From Isohypsibius dastychi (taxonomy: Eukaryota; Tardigrada; Eutardigrada; Parachela; Isohypsibiidae): a stretch of DNA of 61,224 nt. Below, in pieces: positions 1 through 12,491 of the stretch. The translations under genes and the position numbers were made by a program. Every line of letters begins with the position of its first letter. The stretch's first letter is position 1. A model generated the notes under the pieces. The model was not told where the DNA came from. It made no database searches and saw only the letters and a list, made by a program, of their open reading frames with translations. Location of the stretch: contig JAQIWT010000018.1 of assembly GCA_034696485.1 (NCBI GenBank), forward strand, positions 1 through 61,224, given 5' to 3'.

Positions 1-178
1 GGGGGCAACAATTAGGTGACCCATATGGGCACTCGGTAAATGAGTTAAAAAGGTTTTGAAATGGTTTCTCTGGTCCGGCTGGTATTCAGCTCTCTTGTCG
101 CTGTCATCATCGTGTGGTTATCAGGGAAAATTTCTAGGGTCACATACCCTCCCCCCCCCCCTGTCGTTATATTCACAG

Positions 179-2427
179 GTGAAATTTGACAATAGTGTCC
201 ATTCAGGTGGAATGGATGGCACACTCGTTATCTATGAACACGGACATGGAGCTGAGCTTCACCCTGCCCATATCATACGTCGAGCACATGCAGCAGGAAT
301 AACGGCCATAGAGCCATGTCGCAATCCAGATGAAGAAAACTGGCTAGTCGCGACTGGTTCGTACGACCGGCATGTGAAAATCTGGACAAATGCCGGTCAG
401 CTCGTTCATGTTGTGAGTGGCTTCGAGGGCGCAATCACCGGCTTGGCCTACATTCGACTTACCCTCCAACTCTGGGTGGCATCGAATGCACCGTTTTTCA
501 CTATTGTTGATCCGCGCTCGGGAGAAGATGTTTCAGAGTGGAATGACGCTTGGCAAAAATTCAGTCAAGAATATCGAAGAAAGTGTCGTTCCTGTAGGTC
601 ACACAACTACACAATCGCTCACATAACCATGTTACGCATCAGTTTGATTTTAGACACCGTAGCATTTCTTTCTTATTCCCGGGAACTGGAAGTACTCATC
701 GCCCAGGCTGACGCTAACATTCTAATGCACTGGTTCTACAATGCCAAAGGGTGCTTGGTTAGCATTCCGTGTCCAAGCCCAATGGAAAGTGTAGCGTTTA
801 CGATAAAAGAACCAGTGCTTTTCTTCACGGGTGGCTCAGATGGGCAGCTTCTCAAATGGGAGAAAGCAGGTTTCAACACCTTGAAATTCTCTCATGAAGC
901 CCTCTCAATACAGAGGAAGCTGCAAAACACACTAGTCGAGTGGCAGACTTCGGCTGAGCCAAAAAGTGTCGCAGCGCAGCATGTCGCGGAAAAAATTAAG
1001 GTTGGTTCTGCTTCCAGTGGGATCCTAAGGAAACCTTCATTGTTCCTTTGGTGAATTTAATATGAGGGCAAAATCATTTCTGATCGACACAATTCTAGCA
1101 AAAAACTGTATCAGTATCAAACAAACCTTTCACGTTGAATATAAAATTCTCAATGGTACTACATATTTACCTATTTGTTTAAAGGAAATAATATTTTTAG
1201 GTGACACCATCCACATTTGTTGAGAGCAAGTACTATGGTGGAACGAAAACAGATGAGCACGTACCAGCTGCTTCTTTAGAAGAGAAGTGCTCACAGCAGA
1301 AGATTCTCTGGATCGAGTCTCTGGATACTCTAGTAGTTGCGGATGAAAAGGGTATGATGTATGTCTGGAGTTATGACGAAGTTGAAACGAAACCAGAAGA
1401 TTTCGCTGGTGCTTTCTTCGATTCCAATCGACATTTACCGCAAAACTATGATCACCTGAGTCGCGACACCCCTTCACCCAGAACGTCGACTCCACGTACT
1501 ACTACCCCTCCTGGAACGATGAGAAATTCCAGAAAAAAAGATGTGGAAAAAATCAAAAGCAGCAAAAGTGTAGAAAACGCGACCTCGGAAGTTCCTCGCT
1601 CGTCTAGACCAATCGTTGCTGACTGGCCAACATACAAGCACTATCTGAACCGAGCATCTGGATTCTACTGTCGCTTCATTTTATGGGGCCATGACGCGTG
1701 TGTCTCTGGAATGGAGTACGTTCATGACAAAGAGCTCGATGTTCATGTCTTGGTGAGCGCAGCTTGGGATCGACGGATCATAACGTGGAACCTCAAGACT
1801 GGCCAAATATTAGATGTTTGTAAACGTGATAAGACTGAACCCAAGGTGGTTGAGGAACGAGAGACACCAGGAGAGTACGAACTTGCAGCAGATGGACAGA
1901 TCACAGATATTGCTTACAGTGATGCACGTAATGAACTGGCCTACTCCAGTCGAGATGCTCACATATACGTCCGCAAATTCTCGACAAACGGGCGAAAAAT
2001 GAAATTGGTCAAAAAATGGCTTGCACACAACGGCGAAGCCTTACAAATTCGGTGGATGGAAAGGCAAGGAACATGGCTCAGTTCTGGAATGGATGGAACT
2101 ATTCGCATATGGTCAGCAGAGCACCTGGAAACGCGATTAGCAATAATTCACTGCAGTGGCCCTGTTCAAGTGATGACATTAGATCTAGACCATGGATGGA
2201 TACTTGCTGCTGTCAAGAACGATCTGCAGATTTTCAACCCGGAGAACCTGACACTTATGCGAACGCACAGAGGGCATGAGCAAACTATTACTGGTATCGC
2301 TCATGTTCACCACCTGCATGTAGATCCTGTATACGTAACATCTAGCTTTGATGGCACCATCAAAATGTGGAGGGCTTTCATTAAATCTGTTCATTCCCAT
2401 GGCCTAGCTGCTGCGTCCGTTCACTAG
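179..2427 (+). CDS. WD40-repeat protein, 5' end outside window
   Basis: Exons 179-593, 654-1000 and 1201-2427 give 662 residues and a stop at 2425. The first exon follows an acceptor (ttcacag, ends 178), so the true start lies upstream of the window. The 60-nt segment 594-653 starts GT and ends AG; it is in frame, so it could also be translated. Several WD40 blades are visible, with motifs such as TGSYDRHVKIW, GGSDGQLLKW, VSAAWDRRIITW, SSGMDGTIRIW and TSSFDGTIKMW. A Ser/Thr/Pro-rich linker around 1460-1600 separates two groups of blades, which suggests two propellers. WD40 propellers are protein-interaction scaffolds and the exact partner cannot be read here. Several neighbours are axonemal, so a ciliary role is possible but is only inference. 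I could not name an orthologue. Confidence 0.75.
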
Positions 2428-3499
2428 CGGAAGATTTACCTGTTTTTGAGAGTAACTCGAGTAGTAATATATGAATTTTCCACCTGCCGTAAAAATGTGT
2501 GTAACAAAGCCCAACTCACTTTATTTGAATTTCAATTTCCTTAATCTTATCTGGTCAAGAGAGTATCGTAATAAAACAGCCCAGATAATTTGTTTTCGAC
2601 TTAATACCCACTGCCCGTCGTATTTATTACCTACATGGTTTTGGAAACTATCATCAATTTAGAGAAGTTTTCTCACGGACCAGTGAGAAGTCATCAGATG
2701 TAATGTGTTAGAATATTTTCCGGTACCGGCAAAGGTTTCTGGTACCAGCAAACGCCATAGGCTATAACGTAGGGGAGGGGAGATCTGTGAATTCTGAATG
2801 TCTGTGGATTCTGAACTCGGAACAAAATTTTTGGAACGGCCTATAACAATAGTGCTCTGTTAAAGTGAACAAGGTGTCAAGCAAGGTTGTCAACCTTGGA
2901 GAATTCGTTTTTACATTCAAAATGTTTGCTGAAAGACGTCAAATAAAGACGTTGCTGAAAAGATGCCGAAGCGAAATGATCTAAAGCAGCCAAAATCAGA
3001 GGTCTGTCAGCTGGATTGACTGCAACCGATACTACCTGGTAGACACTTTTGTAAGACCCCCATTGAAATCTCTGGACCCCCCGCTTAACATTGTCCACCC
3101 CCTCGGGGGAACCCCCTGTGAATTCTGAACAAGAATTTTGGTCCCGCGCGTGTTTAGATTACGGTAACAAATTACTGTACTTCACACGGTAGTCCTATAC
3201 AAATCGGGTGGCTGGGCAAGTCGTTGATTTACTGGATGGCCTGCAAATATTAATCTCCTGGTGGATCAAGTTTTAATTACCCTTCGATATACGCCCGCCT
3301 TCGGTGGGAAGAGTCAGCAACTAGTATTTGTTGGAATATATAGTTCCACATATCGAACAACATACTTCCTATGATGGAGTACCGCCCTTATCAATTCTCG
3401 ATATGCAACAGCCCATGTTTCAACCATAAATCAAGGCTTGTAACTCAGCTAGCTGCTTCACATTTTTGTGTACTCATACAGTACACACCATCAATGATA
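2428..3499. other. intergenic, convergent 3' ends
   Basis: This stretch lies between the stops of the WD40 gene and pyruvate kinase. An AATAAA at about 2570 on the + strand is a plausible polyadenylation signal for the WD40 gene. A short phrase (ctgtgaattctgaa) occurs near 2785 and again near 3116, in GC-rich surroundings. I see no coding exon. Confidence 0.5.
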
Positions 3500-5718
3500 C
3501 TATGGGACTGTGAGAACATTCTCGTTAGGAGCCGCGATGACGCGAATTGTGTTGCTGTATCCAACTCCTTGTTTCCATCCAGTGACGACGATAATAGGAT
3601 CGCCAGGTTTGATGAAGTTCATCCTGAACCCAGTTTTGATTCCGGTCTGAACTTTTCGATCGGTGTCAGCAACCCAGTCGGAACTCTCCTCTGCAATCTA
3701 AAAGCTTTAAACACGTTCAAAAGGAAGCAGATCTGGCTGACCTGAAATAACTACAGGGATCACCCCACGACACAATCGCAGTATACGAGCAACTTTGTCA
3801 TCACCCAGCACAGCGACTATCGGGCATGGCGGTCGATACTTTGACAGGAACCGGGCAGCTCTAACAATAAAATAATCGAAAAATAATAGCGCATTTTCTA
3901 TGGCGTGACTTACTGTCCAGTTGTCGAGAGAACAATTATAGCGACAGCTGACGTCTGAACGGCTAGCTCAACTGCAGAGATGGCTGTTGCGTGAGTGGGA
4001 GAACACGGATGGGGCACAAAAAGTCTCATCTCAGCAAAATTCTTCCGCTGGAAATAGATTTTTTCGGCCTCGCAACATATCTGGAAGTATGAACTATGCT
4101 GAAAAGTTTACAGACATGGTAGTTCACAGACGCGGTATTAACCTGTGCCATTGTTCTGACAGTATCGATTGGGTAGGCCCCCTTTGCACTTTCACCCGAC
4201 AACATGACACAATCTGCTCCATCAAGAACTGCGGATAAAAAAACATGGTGTTTTTTGCTCAAGAACCGCAGTATGCGTCTCTAACTGACCGGCATTCGTG
4301 ACGTCGGAGATTTCGGCTCGAGTCGGTCTTGGTTTATTCGTCATGCTGTCCATCATCTGTATCCAAAGCCAACTCAATCATCTGTCTTTTTTCACACGGG
4401 GATTTTAACCAGTGTTTACCTGAGTTGCACAAATGGCTGGTTTCCCGTACCGGTTGCATCTAGAAATTAGCATCTTCTGTGCCACTGTCAGCTTTTCCTG
4501 TGGAATCTGCACGCCGAGATCCCCTCTGGCGACCATCATTCCCTCGCCGTTTTCTAGAATTTCATCAATGCTGCCGGAAGAAAAAATGGGACAGCATTCT
4601 TGAAACTCTAAGTAAGGGAACGCACTTTTGAACTCCCTGGTGGTTCTCAATCTTGGCGATCAACTGAATGTTTTTTCCCTCTTCTCCAAGAATCCCCTTG
4701 ATGGTTCGCATATTTTCTGCATCTCGAATGAATGAAGCAAAAACCATGTCAAGCTGTATCAAAAAAGGATTTGGTTTGTCTCCCGCAGAGGTTTTCAATT
4801 CATGGAAATCCGCACCTTGTGTGTGACGGCAAATTTCAGATCATTTTCGTCGGTATCGGAAACAGCTGGTAGGTCAACGTCGATTCCCGACAAATTGCAG
4901 CCTTTCTTACTCGAAAGTGGCCCTCCGCAAACGATATCGCACTCGAGCTCTTCGCCATCTATTCAGCAAAATTTTCATTTTACTGATTAAATAATGCACA
5001 TGATTACAGAAATAAACAATGTTGAAAACAATACTGTCTTTAGGTACACAGATGCTCTGCCGAAAGTTATCGTTCCAACCTATTGCAGTGACTTGAAGCT
5101 GGATGAGACCATCATCGATGAAGATATTCTGTCCTGGCTGGCAAACTTTTGGAAGGTTTTTGTAGTCCAAGTAAATTTTCTCGGCAGTCCCTTGTTCTTT
5201 GAACTCGTCATTGACCGTCACAGTAACTTTCCCACCATTTTTCAACTGCACTTCTCCGGTCGGAATGATACCAGTTCGAACCTCTGGTCCTTTAGTGTCT
5301 AACGCTATGCCAAGATGAAAACCTGGGAAGCCAGCGGCAGCTTCACGAATAATGCGCACACTTTCTGCGTGATACTGAAAAACTACCAAAGGTCTGCCTT
5401 GGACTGGACAAAAGATACATGAACCCAACAGACTTCATGAGTTCCGTGAGAAAAGTTAAGTCGCGCAATCGTCATGCCAGCGGTTATCATAGCTCGGAGA
5501 GTTTCAACCTTCCGTGAAGCAGGGCCTTTTAATGACAACAGGTTGTAGAGGAAAATATTGACGAGCCATCGTGCTGCAGCTAGAAGTATCTTACCAACAG
5601 TACAAATAATCCCAGTTCTTTTAACTGGATGAGGCGCTTTGTTGACATTGATATTACAATTGTGCTCAAGTTGAGTAACAACAGGGTGAGTTTGAAGGAT
5701 GGTCTTATTGGACGCCAT
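3500..5718 (-). CDS. PK: pyruvate kinase
   Basis: Eleven exons in transcription order: 5718-5595, 5525-5434, 5374-5080, 4958-4816, 4753-4626, 4570-4420, 4356-4290, 4228-4143, 4080-3914, 3860-3742 and 3690-3500. They give 520 residues, the usual animal length. The enzyme converts phosphoenolpyruvate and ADP to pyruvate and ATP, the last step of cytosolic glycolysis. Visible landmarks in order are [38 protein letters not shown], the catalytic-lysine region [30 protein letters not shown] and the C-domain [14 protein letters not shown]. The start MASNK was chosen because it fits the family's N-terminal length; an in-frame ATG 54 nt upstream (5772) is possible. In the C domain the motif reads STTGQAA where mammals have STTGRSA. 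No other oddity. Confidence 0.96.
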
Positions 5719-6797
5719 CTCAAAGTGTCGAGATGGAGCGTTGATGATAGTAGTACTACAAATGAGACGCACAAACGGCAGTGTAGTTGTAAGACAGACG
5801 GTAAGTTAACAAATGCTGTGGCTAATTATGGCCACGATGAATAGGACAAAAGGGCGTGGTTGATTGTCCTGGTAACACGTGGACTCCTTTGTTTGTCGAA
5901 ATACCAGGCAGATCACCATTGTTAATTAGTTGACGTGCTGCGTGTTTCAGACATCCCAGAACTGAAAACTGAGGCTCAATGCATTCCGTGAATCTGACTG
6001 GCGAACTAGTGCAGTTTTCCCCGACATTCGATAGTCATATAAACCAACATAAAAAAGGCAGCAAACTCGAAGATGCTGACGTCTTCTGAAGTCTATCAGG
6101 ATTCGTCAGTTTTTTCATCAGAACAGGACGTGTTTTGAGGAAGATCTCGCTCCATCACGTTGTGGAAACAAAACACGTCTGGCTCTTCGCGTCGGGAATT
6201 TAGATCTGGACTTTAATTCTCGTTTCGTTGGACTCGACCGGCGCTGGCACTCTATTGTTCACTTTCTTCCACTGTCTTTTCCCGTTTGCTCTGACCACCG
6301 TCACCAGCTGCTTGTTTTACCCCTGCCTATAGCTGATGGAGTACTTGTCGGGTGATGGTTATGATCGCCATGAATATTGTTCATGCATACCGAGAGAATT
6401 CAAAAAGACTGATCCCATTCTCGTGTATTCCAATCAGCTACCGTATAAAAACTGCTCGTTTATTAAAACACAATTCAGGGACAACTTCGTGGTTGTTCCG
6501 CTACAGGCAGCTTGGCATTTGGCCAAACTACTGTAGCTTGACCAGCTGAGCTCGCCACGAGGATCATGTGCTAGATAAAAAATGTTGGTGCAATGTTAGC
6601 TTTACTTGTCCATTGCTATGAAGAGCCCCTACTCCTTCATACATCAAAGTGCCGAAATACCTGTTGCTGAGAGAACGCTTTCCCCAGTCATCAACCTTTC
6701 ATGACGTATCGCCTTGCTAACATTTTTTCAAAACAGTCAGAATTGTCTTCAGAACAGGACACCAACGTAGAATGCTACGTTTTGTGCGCGGTGTTAA
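5719..6797. other. divergent intergenic region
   Basis: This is about 1.1 kb between the starts of pyruvate kinase and the STK16-like kinase, so it probably carries both promoters and 5' UTRs. Short open frames at 6336-6549 and 6701-6883 have no recognisable domains or splice logic, and I treat them as noise. Confidence 0.4.
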
Positions 6798-9036
6798 ATG
6801 AGTTTGGCTCCCAACGACGGTTCAAAGTCATCGATTCCAGAAGTTTTCAAGCTCAGGAGGGGAACAGTCTTAGACAGCGCTGATTTCAGTTCACTTGCCG
6901 TTTGGACCGAGGAAGACGAGTATCAGGAGAAGGAAGTATCGGCTGAAGACAACGCAGCAGACGACTACGAGTTTGACGATAGTCTCCGATATAGTCCGCT
7001 TTCTCTACGGAACAGCTTGGTTGATCTCTGGGATTTTGTGTGTCGGAGAAATTTCTACAGAATCGAGGGCGACAAATTCTATGTTATCCGTACAATTGGC
7101 CACAGAAAAGGCTCTGTCATCGAAGTTTGTGAGCATGAAGGGCGCGTGTACGTTGTTAAACGGATCCCATTGGAGCACTGCTATGACATAGTTAAGGCCG
7201 CAGATCAATTCAACAATCTCAGAAATTACGATCACCCACACGTTCTTTTCGTTTACAAAGCGGGTATTGGAAACTGCCCGACATGGAAGAACTGGGCTAA
7301 AACAGAAGTCCGTTTAGTTTTGCCGTTCACCAATGGGCATATCATGTCAGCGGAGCTGGAACACCGTCGTTCAAAGGGGGCGTACATGCACCCGAAAAGA
7401 GTTCTCAGACTATTCCGGGAAATCCTCGACGGTGTATTCGAAATACATTCTCATTCCAATGGAGATGCTCATCGTGATTTGAGACCAGGATCAATAATGA
7501 TTCGAGTTCCTGATGATTGGCCTGTTATATTAGATCTCGATGCCTGCACCCCTGCCGTTATTGAAACGGATGACGAGGACGAAGTCAAACACTTTATCGA
7601 CATCTGTGAAAACTTAACATCGCCTTTTTATCGAGCACCAGAAACTTTCGATATCACATCTGAATCTGTCATCGATGAGCGGACTGATATTTGGGCGATG
7701 GGATGCACTCTGTACGCAATGTGTTTCTTTCGGTCTCCATTTCAACCGTTTGGTAAGGGAAGGGTCTCATTTGATTTTTCCAGCTCGTAAACGTTGCTTA
7801 AGGCTCAGCTTTTGCGATTTTACGTGGGGGCTCGCTTCTCACATTAGGTAATAACCGACAATAGCATATCCAGAGCAACACCATTCAGCATATGTGGGTT
7901 CGAGCGTCTGGTGCTTTGGTCTCTGTGGATAGGTGTATGTCTTTTAGTGAGGAGAGACCTGGTGCCAGTCTCGATGACAATGACAGGTTTGGTAGGGACT
8001 GAAACGACCAACGACAGATGATTAATTCAGCAGCAGAAACACTTTAGAAGATATTCAATGAATTAAAAAATCATCCAATCAGTCTAGCGCTGAAATTTAA
8101 GTCAATGTAAAATCTTTGTGGCTGGATTCTGAATCAAAATTTCACCCCAAAAACCGAAGGTGATCGAAAGTTATTTTGACCAAATCCTGAGTCTGACGAC
8201 TCCATTATCCGATCACAGAGCTCTTGAGCGAAAAGCATTTGCTAGTATTCGTGTGCAACACAAACAACAATTGAATATTTGCTGTTTATAGGAATGGCTG
8301 AGATCCCACCAAAAGATTATTCTTTAGCTTCCACCACATTAGCAATTTTGAATTTGACCCCAGAGTCTTTTCTGCTTCACTATGTACCGAAAGATTCACC
8401 GTATCCTCAGATTCTGCATGATTACATTGCAAGGCTCTTAGTCGTGGAAGTTGGTGGTCGGCCAACGGCTGAACAAGCAATCCGTGAACTGGACGAAATG
8501 ATTGCAATGATTGGCGGTCCAGATCAGCCAATATGCGTCAAATTTCCGTGGATCAACCCTGCGGCAGACGAAATGGCGGCTGACGTTCTTCAAAAACGAT
8601 TTACAGATCCCGTCCCACTCGATTTCGACCGTTTACAACCGGATGCTGCTAGCTATTGTTATGCAAAGAGTAAACTAGGTAATACCCGCATTATATTTAA
8701 TGCCGATGAAGAATCTCAAATCAACGTTCACTAGATGACCAGGTCAAACAGCGAGAAGAAATGGCGAACTTACCACATTTTGTCAAAATCAAACGAAGAC
8801 TGGGATTTGGAAGCACTTCTGTTCACCCTTTTTCCATGAATCCCGTTGCACTGAAGAAATTGTCAGCCCCTATATCAAGTGTCAAGAAGTCTGGGGATTC
8901 GGGAAGGGGAGACACGTTTGTTCAAATATTTGGTTCTGTTGACCCAGCTGAAGATTCTCCTAAAGCTGATCGCACATCAGCACCTCGTCCACACGATATC
9001 ATGGCGACCATCGAGGAATCTGACCGCGAAAAGTGA
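6798..9036 (+). CDS. STK16-like (NAK family) protein kinase, degenerate active site
   Basis: Exons 6798-7752, 8292-8678 and 8735-9036 give 547 residues; the first intron (539 nt) is unusually long for this locus. The order of motifs follows STK16: VVKRIP (ATP-binding Lys), NYDHPHVL, the hinge region LVLPF, AHRDLRPGS, LDLDA, SPFYRAPE, DERTDIWAMGCTLYAM and a final GRPTAEQA. STK16 is a lipid-modified Golgi/trans-Golgi Ser/Thr kinase. Here the Gly-rich loop reads IGHRKGS rather than GxGxxS, and the catalytic loop HRDLKPxN has become HRDLRPGS, losing the metal-binding Asn. The DFG-equivalent Asp is kept. An acidic N-terminal extension of about 90 residues and a C-terminal tail of about 160 residues are unlike the short human protein. 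It may be weakly active or a pseudokinase. Confidence 0.8.
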
Positions 9037-9801
9037 TGTCACGTTAGGTTGAGCTTAGTGGCTCGAAGAAGCAGCAGGGCTGGGTGGCGGTATTCAATTT
9101 TTTTCTTGTGTCAACCCTGTCTTTTTTTCTAATATGATTGCTTTGTCAAAAGCTTGGATTGAAATTGGGATCCGGCATAAATTTGTTCTTCATAAAGAAG
9201 TTTCTTCCGAGGCCGAAAAGTTCAACTTTGTGTAGAGCCCAATTTTGAAGTCTGCGCAACGTTTCGCTTCTAGAGACATTCTTCCCAAACATGTCCGGCG
9301 AAACCGTTAAAGAGCAAAAGGTGGGACCTTTTCAAGAGAGAGAATTTCTGTCATATAAATGTTACATTGGGATCCTCTGGTTCTTGAGGATTTCACGCCG
9401 ATGTCAGAGATTTTTTGAGTCCACCCAGGAGGTGGTGGGTCAGAGGAAAATGGAATTATCAAACCTTCGCCCGAGTATGGTGATGCAACAGAGCCCGCTG
9501 TCGAAGCGAGGGCAGTCTCCGCTCATTCGTTCTGAACACTTTTTATTGCATCCTCCAGTCGGGCGGAAGTCTGCTAAATTCATTCCCCTCGCCCCTCCCC
9601 CCTCCCCCCGACCCTAGAGCATCAAGAATCATCAGTGACGTTTCCAGCAGCTTGTTGACCGATACCAAACACTCTTGTGCCTAACAACACGCAAGCCATC
9701 GTCTTACTTGGTTCCACTTCTATCACACATGTTGAAACGGATAAATCATTCTTAAACTCTTGGAAGCTGGTAACGCACAAAAATTGCTGCATTTGGATAA
9801 C
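9037..9801. other. intergenic
   Basis: This lies between the kinase stop and the next ATG. A 108-codon open frame (9291-9617) runs through a C-rich tract and has no domain signature or splice partners, so I do not call it. Confidence 0.4.
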
Positions 9802-12237
9802 ATGGCATCAAAGATCAAACTGAGCAAGCCACAACACCTGCAGGCAAGCACTCACAGCATGCGTCATCATGACTCAGCCAAATCAGGAATTCTGAAGCTT
9901 TCACCAGCCCCCGTTGTCGAAGTCCCCCCAAAAAGACAGCTTCCTGGATTCTTTGAAGACGAGGATATTGTAGCAGATATTGAGCATGCAAATACTAAGC
10001 CTACAGAAGAATCACTGCATGACGAGAAAAAAAAATCAGCCGCACCAGCTGATACGAAGGTTACTTTACCATCAGATCCGAGTGATTCTATCAACGCTGC
10101 GCGAGCTGGACATGACGATATCAAAATCACAGCTGCGCATAAATCTGGGAATCCTCACACCGATTCACAATCGCAGAAACTCACGACCGCAATGAAACAT
10201 AAACACCTCGAAAAAGAAAATCACAAATTTCAAGAAAGTGAGACGTTTTTAGCCTGGCAAAAACTGAAAGAGCAGTTTCATGAAGCGTACGAGAAAAAAG
10301 AAGGCCGCAAGATGCACCAAGGTAAAAACACTGTCAGTTCCTGGTCCTGAACATTCTTCTCGCCATTTTCTGCACGTCGTAAAATAGCGATAAAGCAGTT
10401 GCAGGATGATGAATTACATCTGGTTGAGATGTTGACAAGAGTGCATCGTAAGAAAGTCGCGCTCATGTACCATTTGAAATATCTTTGCCGAGCGGTGTGT
10501 CTAAAATTAATAAATGAAAGAAGCATTTTCGAGGTCCTTGTTCTTCCAGATACGGAAAAACAGAACTCAAACACACCATGCTACCATTTTGGACAAGAAT
10601 GTGACAGAGCTTATTCATCAAACGTCGGCCGTACAGCAAGCGGTAAAAGCATTTCAGAGTCTTAGATCGGACGTTATCGTTTTGCAGCTGAGTATGTTTT
10701 TGTCATCCTGTCAGATCACAAAAAGAACGGGAACAGTTGCTCTTGGAGTTCGATCCCAGTTGCACCAAATGAAAAACATTTTATGGACCAAACTTGGAAT
10801 GAAAGAGTATAAACCCCCTGAGCCAGAACCAAACCTGCCTGTGCAGGCGGGCCACCCAGACGCCATGGAGCTCATGGATCAGAAGACTGACATGTTGCAT
10901 GTCGAGGGCAAAGCCGACTTGGCTAGAATGGATCAGGTGCAAACCTTGCTGGACCCCGTGAATTTTAAAAGATTAGCTCAGCGTCCAGGTGGCTTAGAAA
11001 ATGCACAGAAGTTTCTTCTGAACTATCTGAAACAGTGTGCGGAGGTGTATGCCTGGCTACAGAATATGAAAATTAGCCTCGCCACAGAAAAAGGAGTGAA
11101 GCGGTTGGCCATCAAGGATATTAAATATTACCCTGTGGACGCACATGAACTTTTTGCCGACCTTGAAAGACCAGCTGACCCGCTGAAGATGCTGCAAGAA
11201 GAATTTCCAACTGAAAAATTCCACAGGAGAGCACACAAAGAATTCAATTTGTAAGGGTGAATTAACACTGAATTGAACTTCGGTTCATGGGTTGTTTTCA
11301 GGGTTGCGACCATGTTTCAAGTTGAACCGCTTTCTGGAAGACACGTCGACGAAGCCCCACCACATGGAGTTTTCGACAAGGTGTTCAAAGTTGAGCTACC
11401 GGCAAAAGTGAAACGAGTTCAGCGTGATCGAACATTGATGTCGTTCGATGAATTTGCGGCAACGCGAACCGACATGTTTCAATACGTTGGACCGCCAAAA
11501 CTGTCCGAAACTGACCCAGGTATGGGTAATATAATTAATCTATTGAGCAAATACATTACGAAAATCGAGCTGCCGCATTTTGAAAAACATGTTCTGAGGT
11601 ATCGAGCCAGGTTAGTTTCGCCGGGGTCATTCCCGAATATTTCGTAACGTGATAGATGAAGAGGACGTTACTAAGTGAACGGATCCAGTTTTGTCAAATA
11701 CATTTTAGGCACGCGCCATATAAACACCTTGCTCTTTTAGATGACAAGTATGACGCCATTCAAGAGCACTTACTCGAACACCCCTCCTCTCACTCCCGTT
11801 CTCCTGACGCCCCAATAATCTCGATCGAAGATGAGAACGGAGAGCTTGACCCAAGTAGCGGCAGCGAAACAGCAGGCAAAAAACGTGGGAGCGCTCTTGG
11901 TCCACATGGCAGCTGGACCGAGTCAAAGAGATCCCCAAGAAAGCTGTTCAAAGACGAAGCGGTAGAGAAAAAAGCAAAAGCCATTGCTAAGATAATTCAT
12001 CGAGCAGGACATCCTAAAAGCGCTGGAAAAATCGGCAGTGCGAGAGATCCCAAGACATCGAGTGATATAACGGAGAAGTCAATAAAAGAGCTGATCGACA
12101 CTATCAAAAAGGTTCAACTGGCCAGCAAAGCAGTCACAACAGAACTCGAGTCGTCATCCGCTTCAACTCCATTGGCGCCAAAGATAGAACCAGTTAACAA
12201 ACGAAACCGGCGCCCGCATGGGTTGAAATCAAAATAA
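9802..12237 (+). CDS. orphan 721-residue hydrophilic protein
   Basis: Exons 9802-10321, 10388-10494, 10550-11250, 11302-11610 and 11709-12237 join in frame (722 codons); introns are 51-98 nt. ATG 9802 (MASKIKLSKP) is the first Met in the frame. Residues 1-150 are low complexity, rich in His, Lys and Ser. Residues about 150-220 (WQKLKEQFHEAYEKKEGRK then VEMLTRVHRKKVALMYHL) look helical and basic. The centre (about 220-540) appears globular and helical, with segments such as FLLNYLKQCAEVYAWLQNM and LLSKYITKIELPHFEKHVL. The tail is Lys/Ser-rich and ends RRPHGLKSK. There is no signal peptide or membrane segment. I do not recognise the family; CCDC60 was considered and rejected. A cytoskeletal or nuclear protein is possible, but no function can be read. 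Confidence 0.72.
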
Positions 12238-12491
12238 AACAATGCCACTGGTTATCTTTCTGCAACCCACCCATCCATCGCACTTTCTTTTCTGAAGTGG
12301 AAGCGGAGCCTTGTCTTCTCTTCACCTTGACGACGATGCAATGCAATTCGTATCCGAACTGATCGGTTTTGATCTATGACGCTGCATGGTGTGTTTACAG
12401 TTTTCAGAAATCTTGCTCTAAGTTATCCTAGATGAGCTTAAATAACGTTCCCAAATCTCCCGGGTCACCGCGGTTCACTTTTAGTTGAAGG

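Noticed and set aside
4754-4815. An apparent extra segment in pyruvate kinase between AVTHK and LDMVFASF
   Set aside because: It is a 62-nt GT-AG intron; the frame before it is not continuous with the frame after it, and removal restores the family sequence.
9802-12237. Assignment of the orphan protein to CCDC60
   Set aside because: No matching blocks beyond general charged helices.
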